This document shows positions 6,112 to 8,758 of a stretch of 8,758 nt of DNA, one piece after another. The stretch covers positions 1 to 8,758 of the forward strand of contig JALVRI010000585.1 in NCBI GenBank assembly GCA_027031325.1, given 5' to 3'. Position 1 is the stretch's first letter. Each line of letters opens with the position of its first letter. Made by a program: the position numbers and the translations under genes. The notes beneath the pieces were generated by a model. It was not told where the DNA came from and did not search any database. It worked only from the letters and a program-made list of their open reading frames with translations. Source of the stretch: Desulfobacteraceae bacterium (GTDB taxonomy: Bacteria > Desulfobacterota > Desulfobacteria > Desulfobacterales > Desulfosarcinaceae).

Positions 6112-6140
6112 TTGACATGCCCGTCCATCTCTACTATAGG
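6112..6140 (+). promoter_or_regulatory. Sigma70-like promoter for the RsbRD_N-dsrMK unit
   Basis: A perfect -35 box TTGACA (6112-6117) is separated by exactly 17 bases from a -10-like TATAGG (6135-6140, four of six consensus bases). Transcription would begin near 6147, giving an untranslated leader of about 114 bases before the ATG at 6261. It is the best promoter match in the window and is placed to drive the RsbRD_N-like gene and possibly dsrM/dsrK. Confidence 0.6.
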
Positions 6141-6260
6141 TGAAGACTTGAATTTCGTCAGAAAGCTGCAAAACCTATAATTTACGGACAGGGGGACGGA
6201 AGCGGGCTCAGGCCGCTTAGAGTGAGTTGGACAGCGAGGTTTACCGGGATCGGCGCTCTG

Positions 6261-6782
6261 ATGACGATACACTCATGTTTACAGAATGAAAAGAAGGCCA
6301 TTGTCGAGCAATGGTTTGACAAGGTGGTGTCAACCTACCCTGATGATACCGCCAAATTTCTAAAAAGTCAGAAAGACCCTTTCGCCAATCCCGTGGGACA
6401 GACCACCTTTTCAGGGTTGACCGCCCTTTTCGACCTGATCATAAGCGGGTTTGACAGGGAAGCGGCCATATCTTTTCTCGATCCCATAATCCGCATCCGT
6501 GCCGTCCAGAAATTTACTCCCACCCGGGCCACCAGGTTCATCCTGGATTTGAAGCCCATAATCAGGAAGTTTGTGCAACAACGGTTATCCGTTGCAGATA
6601 GCATACGGGAATTACTGGCGTTGGAAGACCGGATCGACGAGTTGGCCTTGTTGGCTTTCGACATCTTCATGGGTTGCCGTGAAAAGGTGTTCGAACTGAA
6701 AGCCAACGAAATGCGCAACCGTACCTACCGGGCTTTTGCCAGAGCTGGTTTGATCGCCGAGTCCGCGGACAATCCGTCGTGA
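6261..6782 (+). CDS. RsbRD N-terminal domain-like protein (possible sensor/regulator)
   Basis: A 173-residue, all-helical soluble protein. KKAIVEQWFDKVVSTYPDDT (11-30), then FLKSQKDPFANPVG (33-46) and IRIRAVQKFTPTRA (77-90), match the RsbRD_N domain family as I know it. In RsbR-type proteins that globin-like domain sits before a STAS domain and senses signals for the stressosome. Here the protein is only the domain: there is no STAS, kinase or DNA-binding segment, so its output is unknown. My recollection is that similar single-domain genes precede dsrM in other sulfate reducers, which would fit a regulatory or assembly role for the Dsr membrane complex. The start at 6261 is chosen from homology to the usual N-terminus. 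A GTG at 6222 is also in frame and neither has a strong ribosome binding site. The dsrM gene follows after 176 bases on the same strand. Confidence 0.8.
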   Translation: MTIHSCLQNEKKAIVEQWFDKVVSTYPDDTAKFLKSQKDPFANPVGQTTFSGLTALFDLIISGFDREAAISFLDPIIRIRAVQKFTPTRATRFILDLKPIIRKFVQQRLSVADSIRELLALEDRIDELALLAFDIFMGCREKVFELKANEMRNRTYRAFARAGLIAESADNPS

Positions 6783-6958
6783 CTCAACCTTGTCCTTATT
6801 ATTCATTAAATAGCCTTGGGTAAGTTGCAGACCCTGAAACCGTGGCTTCTGCCACCCGGCGTCCGGATGCCCGCCAAGCCGATCCCCACCGGTCGTTGGG
6901 AGGTCGCGGAGTCACCGGGCGGGAGTTTCCCCGAGGCTGGCAAGTGAGGTGCTGGTAG
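6783..6958 (+). other. Leader between the RsbRD_N-like gene and dsrM
   Basis: A 176-base gap on the transcribed strand. It contains a perfect small hairpin GTGGC-TTCT-GCCAC (6842-6855), then a GC-rich stretch with several weaker pairings, and finally the dsrM ribosome binding site GTGAGGT (6944-6950). No good -35/-10 pair is seen, so dsrM may be read through from the promoter at 6112-6140. The gap is long for an operon spacer, so a processing or attenuation site is possible. Confidence 0.35.
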
Positions 6959-8017
6959 ATGAATAAAAATTATCTGGTTTCCCTATTGGCGGTTATCGGG
7001 CTGTTTGTGATCGCCTGGGTTGGCTCTGCGATCGGGCTGAAGTGGCTGTTCGGGATTGTAATCCCTTACCTGGCCCTGATCGTCTTCGTGGTGGGTATAT
7101 GCCGCAAGATCATGGGCTGGGCCCGGTCTGCGGTTCCCTTCCGGATTCCCACCACCTGCGGCCAGCAAAAAACAATGCCCTGGATCAAGCAGGCCACCAT
7201 CGACAATCCATCCACCAAGGCGGGAGTTTTTGCGAGAATGGCGCTGGAAGTGCTGACTTTCCGGTCCCTTTTCCGTAACACCCGCATGAAGATGCGGGAA
7301 GGCAAGCTGAGCTATAATCTGGAAATCTTTCTCTGGGTGGGAGCCCTTGCTTTCCATTACGCTTTCCTGACTACCCTGGTGCGCCACCTGAGGTTTTTCA
7401 CCGAGCCGATCCCTTCCTGGGTGACCTTGATCGAAAAAGTCGACAGTTTCTTCAGAGTCGAGATCATGTATGACCAGATCCACTTCGGATTGCCCGGGAT
7501 CTACGTCTCCGGCCTGGTGCTGCTGGCAGCGGTGACCTACCTTTTCCTGCGGCGCCTTTTTGTCCGGCCGGTGAGATACATCAGCCTGGCTTCCGACTAT
7601 TTCCCCCTCTTTCTGATCATGGGCATAGCCCTGAGCGGGATCTTCATGCGCTACTTCACCAAGGTGGACATTACTTCCATCAAGGAGTTGACCATGGGCC
7701 TGGTCACTTTCCACTGGTCGATTCCCGAAGGCATCGGCAACCTTTTCTTTGTCCATCTTTTCTTCGTTTCGGTGTTGTTGGCCTATTTCCCTTTCAGCAA
7801 GCTGATGCACATGGGGGGAATCTTCCTCAGCCCCACCCGCAACCTGACCACCAATACCCGTGAAGTGCGGCACGTCAATCCCTGGAACTATCCGGTCAAG
7901 GTCCACACCTACGAGGCTTACGAGGACGAGTTCAGGGAAAAGATGATCGAAGCCGGGTTGCCGGTGGAAAAGATGCCCGAGCCCAAGACTGAAGAACCGA
8001 AAGAGGAAAAGGAGTAA
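6959..8017 (+). CDS. dsrM: DsrM, menaquinol-oxidising cytochrome b of the DsrMKJOP complex
   Basis: A 352-residue membrane protein related to NarI. In sulfate and sulfite reducers DsrM binds heme b and exchanges electrons between the menaquinone pool and DsrK in the cytoplasmic membrane. About six membrane helices can be read (near 5-24, 28-48, 122-141, 176-197, 213-231 and 262-280). Between helices 2 and 3 lies a cytoplasmic stretch with CGQQKTMPWIK (67-77). Candidate heme ligands are His133 (AFHYAF), His143 (VRHLR), His266 (VHLFF) and His284 (LMHMGG). The C-terminus is a charged tail rich in Glu, Lys and Pro. GTGAGGT eight bases before the ATG supports the start. Only four bases separate it from dsrK, whose ribosome binding site overlaps the 3' end, so the two are likely translationally coupled. 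The sequence identifies the reductive-type Dsr system only by family resemblance. Confidence 0.94.
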   Translation: MNKNYLVSLLAVIGLFVIAWVGSAIGLKWLFGIVIPYLALIVFVVGICRKIMGWARSAVPFRIPTTCGQQKTMPWIKQATIDNPSTKAGVFARMALEVLTFRSLFRNTRMKMREGKLSYNLEIFLWVGALAFHYAFLTTLVRHLRFFTEPIPSWVTLIEKVDSFFRVEIMYDQIHFGLPGIYVSGLVLLAAVTYLFLRRLFVRPVRYISLASDYFPLFLIMGIALSGIFMRYFTKVDITSIKELTMGLVTFHWSIPEGIGNLFFVHLFFVSVLLAYFPFSKLMHMGGIFLSPTRNLTTNTREVRHVNPWNYPVKVHTYEAYEDEFREKMIEAGLPVEKMPEPKTEEPKEEKE

Positions 8018-8021
8018 ATAA

Positions 8022-8758
8022 ATGGCAGACGAAACCCCGAAACCAAGCGAGCTGTTGGCGAAGTTGGACCATCGTCCGCCGGCGACCGGGTGGATGGACA
8101 CGCCGGTCGAAATTCGCAAGGGGATGTACTGCTACGCCGCAAATCCCAAGAGCGTAGAGACACTTGGATTGCCCAACGCCCGGCAGTGGAACCCCCTGGA
8201 CGATGACTGGAAACTGCCCGACAACTGGCAACAGATACTGCACGAAGGGTTCAAGGAAAGGCTGGAAAAGTTCCGCACCTTCAAGGTTTTCATGGACATT
8301 TGCGTCCGTTGCGGAGCCTGTGCCGATAAGTGCCATTTTTTCATCGGCACCGGCGATCCAAAGAACATGCCGGTGTTGCGGGCCGAGCTGTTGAGATCTG
8401 TTTATCGAAACGATTTCACTACCTTCGGTCGCCTCCTGGGCAAGCTTGCCGGTGCCCGGCCCATGACCCTGGATGTGCTCAAGGAGTGGTGGTACTACCT
8501 GTTTCAATGCACCGAGTGTCGGCGCTGCTCGGTATTTTGCCCATACGGCATCGACACTGCCGAAATCACCATCATGGGCCGCGAGTTGCTCAACCTCCTG
8601 GGCCTGAACATCGACTGGATCGCCACCCCGGTCTCCAATTGTTACCGAACCGGTAATCACCTGGGGATCCAGCCCCATGCCTTCAAGGACATGATCGACT
8701 TTTTCTGTGACGACATCGAGGAGATTACCGGTATCAGGCCCGAGCCCCAGTTCAACAA
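8022..8758 (+). CDS. dsrK: DsrK, Fe-S HdrD-like subunit of DsrMKJOP, 3' end missing
   Basis: The first 245 codons of a protein that is usually about 540-550 residues, cut by the window edge. DsrK resembles the heterodisulfide reductase catalytic subunit HdrD and takes electrons from DsrM on the cytoplasmic face, probably to reduce the DsrC trisulfide. Two ferredoxin-type [4Fe-4S] motifs are intact: CVRCGACADKC (Cys94, 97, 100, 104) and CTECRRCSVFCP (Cys163, 166, 169, 173). The CCG domains that bind the noncubane catalytic cluster would follow beyond the edge. The N-terminus has no signal peptide. AAAGGAG (8008-8014), seven bases before the ATG at 8022, supports the start. Genes dsrJ, dsrO and dsrP are expected downstream but are not in view. 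Confidence 0.94.
   Translation, partial: MADETPKPSELLAKLDHRPPATGWMDTPVEIRKGMYCYAANPKSVETLGLPNARQWNPLDDDWKLPDNWQQILHEGFKERLEKFRTFKVFMDICVRCGACADKCHFFIGTGDPKNMPVLRAELLRSVYRNDFTTFGRLLGKLAGARPMTLDVLKEWWYYLFQCTECRRCSVFCPYGIDTAEITIMGRELLNLLGLNIDWIATPVSNCYRTGNHLGIQPHAFKDMIDFFCDDIEEITGIRPEPQFN

Noticed and set aside
6983..8119. 378-codon open frame on the minus strand over dsrM
   Set aside because: Antisense to a well-conserved DsrM. The translation is rich in His, Gln and Gly with no domain.
7932..8678. 248-codon minus-strand frame over the 3' end of dsrM and dsrK
   Set aside because: The plus strand encodes two intact four-cysteine clusters of DsrK here, so the antisense frame is a shadow.
1..8758. 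CRISPR array, integrase, toxin-antitoxin pair or defence island
   Set aside because: No regularly spaced repeats, no transposase or integrase motifs and no small paired genes of known toxin-antitoxin type were seen. The genes read as ordinary chromosomal ones.

Overview
The window looks like a chromosomal piece of a sulfate- or sulfur-compound-reducing bacterium of the Desulfobacterota (former Deltaproteobacteria). The main reason is the pair at the right end. A six-helix DsrM-type cytochrome b is followed four bases later by a DsrK-type protein with two four-cysteine ferredoxin clusters, which is the start of a dsrMKJOP electron-transfer operon. The moderately high GC content and an MvhD/QmoB-type iron-sulfur domain at the left edge fit the same assignment. 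No gene for a 16S rRNA, tRNA or mobile-element transposase was seen.

Left part (1-2533): the 3' end of an MvhD-type hydrogenase/heterodisulfide-reductase iron-sulfur subunit (+) converges on an aspartate/glutamate racemase-family gene (-), with a strong GC-rich stem-loop between them. A 367-base gap follows. It carries the racemase ribosome binding site and a stretch resembling a dispersed non-coding repeat. Then comes truD (+), a tRNA pseudouridine-13 synthase.

Middle part (2534-5598): a 306-base gap with hairpins but no gene leads into a two-gene cassette (+). It encodes a class 3 lipase with a readable Ser-Asp-His triad and a DUF6765-like all-helical protein with a metal-site-like His/Asp motif. 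A membrane-anchored PilZ protein (-) converges on the cassette. Its start is uncertain, and an eight-G tract and an imperfect inverted repeat lie just upstream of it.

Right part (5599-8758): a NifU/IscU-type Fe-S scaffold (+), a good sigma70-like promoter (TTGACA, 17 bases, TATAGG), an RsbRD N-terminal-domain protein without any output domain, then dsrM and the first 245 codons of dsrK. The likely logic is that the scaffold helps build Fe-S clusters for enzymes such as DsrK, the RsbRD_N-like protein may sense or regulate, and DsrM/DsrK move electrons from menaquinol toward the cytoplasmic sulfite-reduction machinery. The scaffold and regulator links are inferred from position only.

The least explained parts are the lipase/DUF6765 cassette, the stand-alone RsbRD_N gene ahead of dsrM, the racemase with an aspartate where the first catalytic cysteine is expected, and the homopolymer plus inverted repeat ahead of the PilZ gene. 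I found no convincing complete new defence or mobile system.
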